Assembly: GCA_020746105.1 (NCBI GenBank)
Contig: CM036623.1
Span: 1,674,001-1,738,000 of the forward strand
Direction: 5' to 3'
Length of the DNA: 64,000 nt
Source: Trogon surrucura
Lineage: Eukaryota; Chordata; Aves; Trogoniformes; Trogonidae
A program made the translations under genes and the position numbers. Shown in pieces: positions 51,186 through 63,052 of this stretch. A model generated the notes under the pieces. It searched no databases. It worked only from the letters and a program-made list of their open reading frames with translations, and was not told the origin of the DNA. Every line of letters begins with the position of its first letter. Position 1 is the first letter of the stretch.

Positions 51186-54139
51186 CTTTAAAACAAATCT
51201 TAACAAAGAAATTTATTCTGATTATATCAAAGCAACTTTTTCCTTTCCTTGCAATTGCTTTGTGTGTTCAATGCTAGTTCTGATAGCGGTAGCTTTTAGT
51301 AGACAGCGGTAGGTGCCTGCAGAACTTGTGTTTTTTCTCATCTTTAAGATACAACTACTTATGCTCTTAAAACAAGGCTGTCTGCTTATTTATACTAGCG
51401 TAGACAACACTTGGATTTCCCTTATTAGTATGCTTCATAACCGCTTCACAGAGAGCTTCTGCTTGTTCTTTATCTTGTATCTCGTGTTGATGTGCACAGT
51501 GCCAAAAGCAGAGTGGCTGCACTGGGAACCCAGTGAAGCCCCGAGGTCTTCCCACCTCGCGGCGCATTCAGGGATCTCTCTTGTCCCGGCAGCCACCCAG
51601 CTCAGTACTCTTGGGCAGTAACTGGATACCTTTTATTTCAACAAACAAACAAACAAACAAAAAAATCGCTTCCTTAAGTGCTGACAGCCTTTTTAACCAA
51701 TACATTTAAAAATGTACAGAACTAAAAATTTAAAAAAAAAATCAAAGACTGATCTTGTACAGATATTAGTGTTACCAGCATTCGTGTGGAAATTAAATGA
51801 GCAAAGAAATAAAACTAATGTTAAACAACTCTGTACCATAACATTTTCTGTAATGATATTGAAACTTAAATGAATAAAAAAAAAAATCCTCAATCATTAT
51901 TTAAAATTTCACTTGTTTAGCCTTGTTGTGTGAACCACAAAAAGTAGTGGTTTAAGCGGGTGTTTGGGGTGGCGGAAGAGGACAGGAAGAAAGGGAAAAT
52001 AGCCTGGGGAATCTAGGGCCTTCCCTCGTGAACTGAAAATACGGAGTGAGCTCCCTCTCACTCGTGTCCCGAGGGACAAAATAGAAGCAGTGTTGGGAGC
52101 GGGGATACAGGTGGACTAGTCAAAGCTGGAGAATACTTCTTTTCCCATCTAAATAGCAGTTGCAGACAGTCCTTATGCTGCACAGTGTGGAATTTGACAG
52201 AGCTGCTTTTTTTTGTGTTTCGTGAGATTCTCTTTTTGGTGCTGGGACTACTCACCCCTTGCCAGATGATGTATTTTGGTAATTTCACATTTCATCCAGG
52301 ATTAAGACCACAGCGGTGCCCTGCGACACCTTGCTTCGTGGAGCTGGTGGGTAAAATGCTACCTCATCATCTCCATTTACGAAGCCAGAACATGTATCTA
52401 TAGGATTTTTTTGAAGACTTCTCCAGGAAGGACACAGAAACTTGGGCTTAAGTCCTGACTGCCACAGTGCACCAGGGCTGTAGTTCTGTGATAACCACAG
52501 AGGGCATCCCTGAGGCTGGTTTTAAAACCAAACTCGCTTTGGTTGCTCAGGAACCTGAACACTCGCTGCACAGGCTGTCGCAAAGGCTGAAGGCAGGTGA
52601 GCAGAAAAATGCTGATCGTGTTTCTTTGTTCTGGACTACGCGTCCACCTCTGTGATCTCTCTGTGTAACAGCAGGATGGTGCCAAACTGAATTCCTGAAT
52701 ACCTGTATTTGTATGTACCAATATTGGAAACCGTGGAAGAGGGAACAGAGAGGAGAGTTAACTCATCTCTGAGCAATAATGTAGAACACTGCCTTTTATA
52801 ATCCAAAGGGTTATTATATAGTCAGGAGTTATTACAGGCAGTGCATATAATGAAAATTGGAAATTTATAAAGGACACCAGTAACAACAACCTCGGGGAAG
52901 ATTGTTCATGCAGTTGGAGATGCTAGACAGAGATAAAAGAGAGATGCGAGGAAACCTGGCCAGAAATATCTTGGGTCTGGTTTACATTAAAACCATTACT
53001 CAAAACAAATGTGGCTGAGAATATGCTGTGTATAATGCATGGCTACATTTAAACCATATCTCGGCATCGTAACACTTAACTACCATTGTAACAAATAAAG
53101 CATTTGGAGGTTAATCAAGATTTTTTTTTTTTTTCCAAACCACTGATAACATAATCTGCTTTAGCCACCCTACTGGTTTTTCGTAATCCCCTCTGCCCAG
53201 CGTTCAAAGTTTTATGCAAGAAAATAAGACTTGCGCTTTCTGAGAGAGATGCTCACAGCCCAGCCTTTGTTAATGGTGGAAGCCACAGTGGTATGTTGGG
53301 GAGGTAACTGAGAGCAGAATAATAAATCATTATTATAAGTATGTCTCAACTATCAAGCCTAAAATCTGAAGAATTTGCTTTGGTTGTTGTAATATAAATG
53401 AATGTAAACAGATAAATTCAAATTACTTTTTTACTTTAACATTCCCAACTTACGGTTTCAGGGAAGGCTGGAAGCTTTAGAAGAGAAATCAAGGACAAAA
53501 GGATCTTTGTATGTGGTTACTTTGGTTCAACGACTGAAACTTTCAAACGGAAACATTTCAAGGAATATTTTCACTATTTTTACTCCTCTAGATAAGGTTT
53601 TAGCATGATCAAATAGTAACTTACTTCACAACAAGAAGCAATGCCAGCAACGGCTGAAGATAAGGTTGGTGTTCCAAAATTTGTAGTTTTCTTCTTTTTA
53701 CAGCATTTTCTTCAGCACTTGGGAATGAGCGTGGGTAGAAACGTCTGCAGTGAGCTTTCCGTGGCCCAGTCATCCGGCTGAGAAAATCCCACAGCGACCT
53801 ACGAAATCCTACAGCGACTGTTCTAGCCTGGCTAGCTGGTACCAAAACCTTGATTGTACCCCTGAATGCGAAACATCATTCAAAAATTGGCTGGGTTCAA
53901 TCTGATAAATAGAAGAATAAACTGGCCTCCTCCAAATACTAATTTTGAGACTTTAATTACAGAAATTGCAATGTGAATTCTATCTTGATATTAAAATACG
54001 CTAAACATGAAATGTCTTTGATCTGTAGGTAGTTATTAGAGATCTATGTGACTAATTACTTATTAACATAGAATCTTTTTGATTCGTGAGCTGAAGGATT
54101 GCACGTAAAGCATATTGCAACGTGGATACTGGTTAAGGA
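51186..54139 (+). other. region 3' of GPHN, no gene seen
   Basis: It may hold the end of longer GPHN transcripts (AATAAA at 51808 and 51873). It contains a (CAAA)5 microsatellite at 51640-51665. The remaining sequence is AT-rich, with short overlapping frames such as 52398-52721 (-) that I cannot relate to any protein. Confidence 0.7.
51640..51665. repeat. (CAAA)n microsatellite
   Basis: Five consecutive CAAA units are followed by a short A run. Confidence 0.9.
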
Positions 54140-54610
54140 CAATGCGCAACTGGAATCACCCCCCAGGTTCTCTTTGTCCCCTGCAGCTCGCCGCTCTGCT
54201 CCAAGTGCTGGAGGTTGTCGTCTTTGACACGTCTTGGTCCGCGAGACGTGCCGCTTGCCTCACGCCTGGTAAGGATGGTCCTCAGGCCACAGGCGGTCGG
54301 CAGGTACCCCACGCCGATCGCAGAAGTGCCCAGTGTAGTGACGGGATCCACTTTTTCGTTCCAGCTGCCGTGGGTCCAGGTCGGTCAGTGGCAGGATGGC
54401 ACATGCCGGCATCGTTGCCTTTGTATGGCAGCAGTGTTGAGGGCCTGTCTCGAGTCGTGCTCAGGAGAGCTCTTCAGGCTGACACGTCCGCCAGCACTTG
54501 CAGGGCCAGGACTATGTCTGCGAGGTGAGACTTTAGGGGGAGACACCTTATTCTGGAAAGCAGGTGCCAGGCCAAGCTGGCCCGCCCGGCGCTTCCCATG
54601 GCCCTCTATC
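54140..54610. other. CpG-rich block, unidentified
   Basis: GC and CpG content rise sharply against the AT-rich flanks. Open frames run on both strands (54115-54528 and 54215-54640 plus; 54133-54351 and 54385-54612 minus), as expected by chance in GC-rich DNA. None resembles a protein I know. It could be a small CpG island, a decayed retrocopy or a GC-rich repeat. Confidence 0.4.
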
Positions 54611-54640
54611 ACGTTCTCATACTCAGCTTCTCAAAAATAG

Positions 54641-57639
54641 CACCATCACCTGAACTCTTTGTGGGGTTTTGTGTCAGATAACAAAAAAATATACATTAAA
54701 TCGAAACAGAAGAAACATAACACAGCTTTGTTTTCTTACCTAACAGCGATGAGGTGTTTCCAGGTGCCTACATTTGTAGCTCACAAAGAGAAGAGAAGCA
54801 AAGTAAGGGACAGACAGCAAAAAGCTGTGAGTATTGGTTAGTGCTGAAGACACAGGAAGACTCAGAAAGTGCGTAAACATTCATCAGCAAAGTTCAACAG
54901 TTGTTTTAAAGGCAGAGTCTCCTTCTTGCATATGCTTATTTGATGTATTTGGATATACAGCTTTGTAATTCCCCTTAGGAAGCAGGTGGGAGAGTGTGGG
55001 ATCTTCAAGTGAGGGGTCAGAGAACAATTTAGGCTATGTTATCAAGCAGTAGGTGGGCTGACGTGTAATGATCCTAAGACTCTTCCTCTTACCTGATGGG
55101 AAACTAGGAATAAGAAAGAAAAGGCTAGATGTTGAAATGCTCAAGCACAAAATTTGCCAAAAATTCTGCTGTTCCTTAGCTGGAAAATTGAAGCTAATTT
55201 TTTCATATCAAGGAAAAAAAACTTGAAAATTTTATGCTGATACTTTCCAAACATTTCTAATTGACTTTTATCCCAAATAAACTGAGGAACATATTCCCAA
55301 GCTAGAATTTGTTTTCTAAGGTTATTGTACGCAGGTAAGAAACTTTGTTTAAATGCTTTACATCTCTTGTAGTCTCCTTCCTGAAGCTAGTTAATGTCAC
55401 CTGGTGTTACGCTCATGCAAAAGCTGAATTTTAGCACTACAGGTTAGACAGGGAGGGGCATTTTTGCATGTAGTCAAAGCAAGCAGAGACATTTCTGGGA
55501 GACGAGGACAACAGGGTGGTCAAAGTCACAGCTATAGATTAAAAAAAAAAAAAAGATTTGCAGCAGGGAGAACAATTGCTGGAGCTGATAATCGTTAAAG
55601 CAGCAATCTGTTGAGTAGAGACAAATATCATTTTCCGTAGCAGTATTTGGTCAGTATGTTGTAATTAATTGCCTTAACCTCATGATGGAGAACATGATCT
55701 CTAATAACTGTCACTGGTGCGTGGTTTGGCAACCCCTTCGCCTTCCTAAAGCCAGCCAGCCTCGAGAGACAAAACGCAGCATTTGCACCCTTTCAGTATA
55801 ATCCCGTCAGAAGCTGAACGTCTCTATTTACTCAGAGTGAAAAAAAATCCATGTTGTTGTTTCTTCTATGCTTTCTTTTATGGAATTGTTTTTGTGATTT
55901 TTTTTTTTTTTCTCAAACTTGACTTTTGTTTTCTAGAAAGTATATCCCAGCCTCTGCCTGGCAAGGTGGGTCCCCATGCTGGGTTTAAACTCAGCATTAC
56001 AATGCAGACACCTCTTGGCTAATTCACGGGGAGGAAAAAAAAGCCTGCGGGTTTTGCAAATGTTACAGCCTCATGATGTGCTGCTCGTTGCATGTTTTCT
56101 GAAAGGGCTTAGTGACTCATATTCAGCATTAGACTGAGAATTGCCCTGTGCATTCATGCCATGTTGCACACAAGCTGACAAAGCTCCTGGAATATAAAGC
56201 CTTCAAAAGGGCGCTGCACAGATGCTCAGTTGCTCTCTAGTTGTCAGACTGGTCTGGCTGGGATTACTTGCTCCATCCCAGTACAGTGTCATCCAGCATG
56301 CTCTGTCCCTATGCAAGGGCTTCTGCATTTGCATGGGCCCACTTTGGATTTAAAAATACAGCCAGCCAACTTAATTTTTGCAGAGTTAAATCACAAGCGA
56401 AACAGAATCCTGATTGTGCACCAGTAACTCCGCAGGTAATCTGAACTGGACGTACCAGAGGAAGTAAATGCACTGGCATGATCTTGATAACAGAGGTTCA
56501 ACAGTAGAAGTAAAGTAACTTCAAGAAAAGTATTGGAGAAGATGGAAGCTAAGTATATATTCCATATCTATGGAAGGTAAGTATATATCTGTGCAAAAAC
56601 TACCTTAGAAACAACAGGGCATGATTCCAAAACCTGGATTTACTCCTCTTGTAGGTGTAGAACACCACCATATCCAGATACATTTACTTCCATTTAAAAA
56701 AAAAAAAAAAAAAAAAGGAAGTGGTAGTGCAATACTGACATGTTACCAGCCACTGGCAGGCAAAAAACTGTCCCACCGGACTGACAAGAAAACGTGCAAA
56801 GCAGCTTTTGTCAGTACCTGACATTCTCCTTAGTGGATTTTATCGTGGCCCAAGATAGTCTGAAAGGATGCTATTACCCAACAGAAATCGGAAATATCAG
56901 CAAAACAAATGAGAGTTAACACATCAAGGATGGAAAGCTTTTTAAAAAATGACATCATACGTAACAACCAAACACATTATTACCTGTGTGACATGTGCAT
57001 TTCCTCGGATGTTTGTCTGTCGTGGCAAAGTAAGCGGTGACTGCATCATTTTGAAACGCCGTGCCGTTTGGAGCACTACGGGGGACCCGATTCCACAACG
57101 ACGTGCAGAGCAGGCATTGGACCAGGAGAAGCCAACCTGGATGTTTGCAGACACGGCTTCCTACACCGGCAGTGGCTGGTACCAGTGGGAGATGGCAGCT
57201 TGTGTGGGATTACCCAAGAACCTACTGATAACGAGACAACATAATGCCAGAATTTTCCCTGTGCTCTGTGGCCTGTGTGCTTCTAGATAATTGAAGAATC
57301 TCCCCTTGCAAAAGCAAAAAAAAGAAAAAATAGTGGCTGATAGCTCACATCTCTGGAAGAAAGTATAAATTCATGACAAGTAGATAATGATCCATCTTCC
57401 AAATACTCCTCCAGCACCCGCAGTGTTTGTCCCACACTTTCACAGTGTGAAGCAACATCTTCTCTGTTTTGTGCTGAATCTGCCACCTCCTAGTTCTCCT
57501 TGACATCTTTTAGGCTTTTGTGTTGGAGCAAATACTGTTACCCTCACCCATCGTCTCATACAGGGATATTGTCTGGATTAAGGGTCCTAATCCACGTAGT
57601 CAGCCCTTTGTGGTCATGTTCCATCTCAAAGGGTCCATA
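54641..57639. other. intergenic sequence, no gene seen
   Basis: The sequence has mixed AT-rich composition. A run of 21 A lies at 56696-56716 and other A or T runs are near 55541 and 55890. The plus frame at 56949-57290 (113 codons) has no recognisable similarity. No CR1 tail or LTR end was found. Confidence 0.65.
56696..56716. repeat. A21 homopolymer
   Basis: Twenty-one consecutive A residues are followed by GGAAGTGG. I could not identify a retroposed sequence upstream that would explain it as a poly(A) tail. Confidence 0.9.
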
Positions 57640-58080
57640 AATTGGTTCATGCCTGTTGCTCCTCTTTGCATCTTCTTTAATTTTTTTATATTCTGTCTGT
57701 GGAAAGGAGACCAGAACTGCACACAGTATTAAAAGGCATCACTATCTCCCATAAACACAAAATTATTACTTCCATTTGTTGTCTGCTTCCTAATAGGTGG
57801 GGTTTTTTCTTCAGTGCTTCTGACCAATGTGTTTTTACAGATCTTAAAATACAGATAACCTTAAAGTCTCATTCTTAATTGAGAATTCTTAATTCTTTAC
57901 TAGCCAACCTAAAAACACTAATTATAATGACCATTCAAGAAAATATTTTCTTCATACGCATCATTTTACTTTTATCTGTCTTGACTTTCTCAGTTGTTTC
58001 AACTCACTTCTGCTCAATTTTGAGCAATCCACCTGTACTTCTTGGTCCTGCTACATTAGTGTCTTCCTTTAATTTACTTG
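57640..58080 (-). mobile_element. possible ancient CR1/L3-type LINE remnant
   Basis: The phrases CTCCTCTTTGCATCTTCTTT and GACCAGAACTGCACACAGTA recall, from memory, old amniote CR1/L3 elements read on the minus strand. The rest is too decayed to follow, and the limits are guesses. Confidence 0.35.
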
Positions 58081-59578
58081 CCTTTAATTTAATCTGATAA
58101 TGGAGACTGTATTGATTACTTCTGCTGAGAATCAGTTCTATACTGTGTGCAAAGACCTGCTTTGGTGGCTTGACAGCTACGCTGTAATATTATGCTTGAT
58201 CTTTTCTTGTTTTTTATTGCCAGCTAGATTGCCCACTGGCAGGCTCTTCATCTGTGCTCTTGTTTTGGGATGCTGTTGCATTACTTCAGAGAACTGCTAG
58301 CTGACCTAATAAATCCCACCTAAGGCAAGACCACCTTTCTGCATACATGGAAAAGCTGCAGTGAAAAAAAGGGGGGGGAAAAAAAAAGTGGGCTTAATAT
58401 TTTCCTGTAGGTTTCCTGTATTTGGCTGAGGTTGCCGGGGCAGGCGTGTTCGTGGTGAAGCCTGGTGGGCAGTCTCTTGGGATTGCCCCCTGGTAGGTGT
58501 ATGTGCTGTACTTCGGGGAATTAGCTCACAGGAATGTGTAGGCGAGTGAACTGGAGCCAATGCTGATTATAGGGGGTTGTTTGTGATGTACGTTGCCTTT
58601 CTGCAAGCACAGCCTGTTGGGGCTTTTGTGTCAGCGCTAGGTAATTCACTAGAGGTACTGAATAATGAAAATTAAAATGGCCTGGGAGCTATTTATCTGC
58701 CAGTCTTTCAGGAGGGGAGAGGTACACATGCAGATGCAATGGTACTTGAACCTATTCAAGTAAAAGATAGTTGGCACTGTACATGACTGACTTTCTGTAA
58801 TTCACTCGCTGCTGGCCAAATCCAATCAATTTGCCCAATCTGCTATGAAAAGTCGGAGCAGAAGATGGGATTTAATATGTTCTTGGCAGCCTGCGTTGCT
58901 AAGGAGTCATGCTTCTGCCTTCTCCTTTAGCTGGAGTTTTTCTAAGAGGTGGTGACTAGGGTTAGGTATGACACTCATTGCACAGGTCAAACAAGGGCTA
59001 AGTGTATGCCTGTATCTGGGCTGGGTGGACAGGACTTGCAACTTCCATGGTTCAGACAAGAGCTATGACCACATGACCGTGAGTCTTCTCCAGCTCAGCC
59101 ACTCACAGTGGTGTTCACAATTGCATTTCCATTGACTAGAGAGGGAAAGGCAGTTCAATGTTGGAAAAGGGCTTGGTGTTGGTGTTTTCGGTCTAGCAAT
59201 GCTATTTTTCCTTCTCTAGCCATTTATATTTCACAGCTGAAATCCAGTTGGGAAAGAAAACCACCGTTGTTTTCCACACTGGATCAGAGTTGTCTTCTAC
59301 AACGGAGAAAGCAGAAAGCATTTCTGCTGGACGTCACTGCACAGTATTGTCAGACGGCCCAGAAGCCGTCCTGTGGTGGGCCCCACCGAAGCAAGGGAAG
59401 CTGTGTACGTGCAGAGGAGGTTGCATAACAGTTCTTCAAACTGTCAGATGACAGAATTCTCATTTTGCAATATCAATTCTGCTTCAACCAGGCTGGTGCT
59501 CAGTCACGGCCTGAACCCCGTCCAAGCATCAGACTGTTGGAAGCAGCAGTGTTATCATATAAGGTGAAAGGTGTTAAC
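58081..59578. other. intergenic sequence, no gene seen
   Basis: It includes a G/A homopurine stretch at about 58362-58388 and frames at 59108-59567 that I cannot relate to any protein. No mobile element is recognised. Confidence 0.65.
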
Positions 59579-60819
59579 ATCATAGAATCATTAAGGTTGG
59601 AAAACATCTTTAAGATCACGGAGTCCAACCATTAACCTAGTTTTGCCAAGTCCAGCACTAAACCATGTCCCTAAGCACCATATCTACACGTCTTTTAAAT
59701 ATCTCCAGGGATGGTGTGGCAGGTGCACCCATCCCAATAAAGGCTGAAATTTCTCAACCACTGAAAGGAAAGAGTTAAAAGCTGAAGCTGCACTTTGGGA
59801 GTCAGGATACACACCTGGGTGGAGGGATAGCAAAGGCAAGGCCCTTCAGTCGACAGACAATATCCTCAGCCAATGAAATGCATCAGTTGAGAGAAGTTTC
59901 TAGACCTCTGACCATATATGACCACTGATGAGATTTGCTTAGGGCATAAATGGAGCCCTGCTGGAGGGCAAATGGAGCCAGTTTTCTTTGGAATGGTGGG
60001 TCTGTGACTGAGGACTCTTCCCTTCCATTGGGCTGCTGCCTGAGGTGCCTCCTTCAAGGGTTGAGAGCCCTCCTCTTTCACGTGAGTGATGTGCACATTT
60101 TGGGTTATTGTACCTTAAGCTGAAGGTGACTGTAGTATTAATTCTGTTTAACAGACATCTGAATCTGTAGTTTACACATGTTTGTCAGAGTGCTAAACAA
60201 TTTTTGATCAAAATAAATCTCATTTTTGAGCATGTGCCTTCTCTATTTTGAGAGATTCCATGACAGATGGTGACTTAACCACTTCCCCGGGCAGCCTGTT
60301 CCAGTGCTTTACAACCCTTTCAGTGAAGAAATTTTTCTCTACTATCCAGTCTAAACCTCTCCTGGCACAACCTGAGGCCATTTCCTCTTGTCCTCTCACT
60401 TCTTCCTTGGGAAAAGAGACCGACTATAACCTTGCTACAACCTCCTTTCAGGCAGTCGCAGAGAGTGATGAGGTCTCCCCTCAGCCTCCTCCAGGCTGAA
60501 CAACCCCAGTTCCTTCAGCTGCTCCTTGTAAGACTTGTTCTCTGCACCTTTCCCCAGCTTTGTTGCCTTCTCTCGACACACCCCAGCACCTCTTCTTTTC
60601 ATGAGGCGTCCAAAACTGAACACAGGATTCGAGGTGTGGCCTCACCAGTGGCGAATACAGGGGGACAATCCCTGCCCCTGCTGGCCACGCTGCTCCTGAT
60701 ACAGGCCAGGATGCCGTTGCCCTTCTTGGCCACCTGGGCACACCGCTGGCTTGTGTTCAGCTGGGTGTCCATCAACACCCCCAGGGCCTTTTCCACTGGG
60801 CAGCTTTCCAGCCACATCA
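59579..60819 (-). mobile_element. CR1 LINE, minus strand, split by a solo LTR
   Basis: The element reads 3' to 5' along the plus strand. Its tail starts at about 59579 (CATAGAATCATTAAGGTTGG) and its body continues to about 60819. The stretch 59715-60265 is foreign (a solo LTR). On either side of it the CR1 text is continuous: CTCCAGGGATGG before, then GATGGTGACTTAACCACTTC after. Minus-strand translation of 60480-60820 gives CR1 ORF2 fragments ([20 protein letters not shown] and [12 protein letters not shown]) in shifted frames. It is therefore an inactive 5'-truncated copy of about 690 bp without the LTR. Confidence 0.94.
59715..60265 (+). mobile_element. solo LTR of an endogenous retrovirus, nested in CR1
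   Basis: The 551-bp insert starts TGTGGCAGGTGC and ends CCATGACA, giving TG...CA termini (TGT/ACA). It is flanked by GATGG at 59710-59714 and 60266-60270, a 5-bp target duplication; counting two more matching bases, GATGGTG is shared. The interrupted CR1 fixes the left edge to within two bases. In plus orientation it has a CATAAA box at 59945 (possible promoter) and AATAAA at 60212 near the 3' end, the usual LTR order. No internal viral genes and no second LTR of the same kind were found, so it looks like the product of LTR-LTR recombination. Confidence 0.85.
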
Positions 60820-60824
60820 TGGGT

Positions 60825-61740
60825 TGATTATGATATCACTTGGCTGATCTAGAAGTTTACTCTGGCAAAAGAATGTATAGAGAGAAGCAAAAATTTACAA
60901 ACCAGAGCAAGACACATGAATACAAGCTCTGTTTTCAATTGGCTCATTAACCTTTAGCCCAAGGCCCTGAGCGCACCAATAGGCCTTAACTGCCCTGACC
61001 AGCCTCACCTGGGATTTCCAGCCCACACCCCCTGCCTGTGGGTCTGGGAGCCACACTTAAGCCCTGGCTTGGGCACCTGTTCCTGTCTGAGCAAGGCTCT
61101 AGATGTATCTGCTGCTAGCTCTGAGTCCTGGGTGGATTCCTTGGACATCTGTTACCATTCCGTCCTCAGGCCTGCCTTCCGCTACTCTCGAATGGACTGC
61201 TGGAACAAAGTCTCGGGATGGACCCCAGATCTGGTTTCACTCTGTGCCTCTCAGCAGATCCTGTTTCCACCATCCTGCTCGGCCCACTCACTTTGAAGTC
61301 TGCAGGACTGGAGGGTTACGCCCTGACTGTTCAAGGCAATGTGACTGCTCAGGTCATCCTTGGCTCCCAGCTCATTGTCCCTTGAGGAGGAGACCAATTC
61401 TTGCTGTTCCCAGGCAGCGTGCCCTGCATGGGCAATACCTGCGCAAAAATCGCTGATGCCCTTAATGTGCACGTGTTACAGGTGACTCCATCCAGCCCTA
61501 TGCCCTGATGCAACGAAGAAATGGAATTGCTGCCAGGACAGGTGAGAGCACAAACCAGGTGATGTTTTGTGATGCCAGCAATGATGAAGCTGAGTTCTTC
61601 CAAACCACCCTGCCTGTTAGAACAAAAACTTGCTGCCTGACATATGTGCATTCGTGTACCACTTCATATTGTCCTTTCTTACAGAAACTCAAGCAGGGGA
61701 ACTATATCATCAAGGCTGTGCCTGATGATGCTGCAAATCA
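60825..61740. mobile_element. candidate LTR-like insertion next to the CR1
   Basis: The interval begins TGATTATGATATC and ends GCTGCAAATCA, so its ends form a 5-bp inverted repeat (TGATT/AATCA) with TG...CA termini. TGGGT occurs directly outside both ends (60820-60824 and 61741-61745). Extending outward, ATCATGGGT is shared, although its first four bases would overlap the element's own right end. The block at about 60950-61080 (CACCAATAGGCCTTAACTGC, GACCAGCCTCACCTGG, then ACACTTAAGCCC) has the look of an avian LTR U3 region with a degenerate TATA box. Against this, 916 bp is long, no AATAAA is seen, and an unexplained open frame crosses the right edge. Confidence 0.4.
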
Positions 61741-61924
61741 TGGGTCTTTCGTGCTGAAAGAATTCCAGCAGGCTCTGCAGAAGAGACTAGTACACTCATG
61801 TCCTCTTCCCTTAGACATATTCCTCTGGGTAAGAAAGATTGACCTAAGTGAAACAAGGTATGAACGGAAAGTAGAAATCTGTATTTTTAAAATCTCAGTG
61901 GCAGCATACTTCTCTTCTTCTTAG
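61469..61924 (+). other. unidentified open frame of about 150 codons
   Basis: The frame is open from about 61460 to TAG at 61922-61924, with an ATG at 61508. It reads DSIQPYALMQRRNGIAARTG, then later KLKQGNYIIKAVPDDAANHG and SFVLKEFQQALQKRL. I do not recognise it. A CTTTCTTACAG acceptor-like string lies just before AAACTC (61685), so a decayed exon is possible. The frame straddles the proposed right end of the LTR-like unit at 61740, so both readings cannot be fully right. Composition is otherwise unremarkable, and a chance frame remains the simplest view. Confidence 0.25.
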
Positions 61925-63052
61925 CATTCTGACATTTACTGATCAGTCATGAACAAATCATGTGACTTTTGAATCTACTACTAAATGTAATTTATGAGTA
62001 GTCTTGAATTAATTTATTTTTTTTTCCCTCAAGGAGTCAATCAATATTTTGTTACTTATTCTCCAGCTGTATTGTTAGTCAGCCTGGTCAGCTGCTGGAA
62101 AATTTCTACTTCAAGTATCTCCTAAGTCCTGACCTCTTTTGTCCCAACAAAACCGTACATAATCCAAGAAGTGCAAAGATAGAAGTAACCAAGATCCACG
62201 ATTACTTATAAACAAGAACATAGTGAAGCACAAAATAGCATGTGCAAACTAGTGTTTATAGATTCACAGGCCCTTTTTTCCTTAAATATTAAAAACGAGT
62301 CAAGAGCTATGAGGAAGCATTACTAAGTTCCCCTTTGCACTTGAGATTTCATGTTCTTAAAAATGTGTGTTTGGAGGGCAGAGGTTCTGCTCCTCAGTAG
62401 TATAATAAAACCTATCAGGAAGAATTATGTTTGTTTCTTTTTATAATCATCAGGGTTTGTTTGGGGTTTTTTTAACACATAAGCCTTTTTATCTTTGTTC
62501 CCTTCAACTTGTGAATTTATTTTCATTTCGTGGATAGGCAAAACGAATAGCAAGTTTCATTTTTAAAAGCATTTGCTCAAGTCAGGTGTCTATTATGGGT
62601 GACCTTCAGATACTTCTTAGCTGAGGAGAATACGCTTCTTTCACCTCTGCTCCCATCTTCAACAGTAAGTTTGTCCAGGTAAAAAGTCATTCAAATGAAA
62701 TACTTTGGCATGCCTAAGATAAATTTGCTTGCAGTGATTACCCTTTTTCCTTCCTCCTTCAGCTCAACAGGTAGTTCTTGTTCATTTATTTTCGCTATTC
62801 TTACTCTCTGTTTACTACACGCATACGGATATGTTTCCCTTCTCCTACAGACTCGTTCAGAAATTACATTATTGCAGCCCCTTTTCAAGATTACTGTGAT
62901 TTTCCTAATGCTTTAGTGGTTTAGGAAGCTGAATAATACAGCATGGGGTTTCCAGGTATTCAGACTTCTTAGTGTCTTAGATGTTCAGGGGCTTCTGAAA
63001 GATCACTACCCCTGCCCACCCTCCCAGCCCCTGGGTTCATGAAGATGGACAA
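61925..63052. other. intergenic sequence, no gene seen
   Basis: AT-rich sequence without a recognised gene or repeat. The frames at 62691-62916 lie on opposite strands over the same bases. Confidence 0.65.

Noticed and set aside
59866..60096. Minus-strand 76-codon frame
   Set aside because: It lies wholly inside the solo LTR, which is non-coding.
60248..60827. Plus-strand frames of 83 and 131 codons
   Set aside because: They are antisense readings of the minus-strand CR1.
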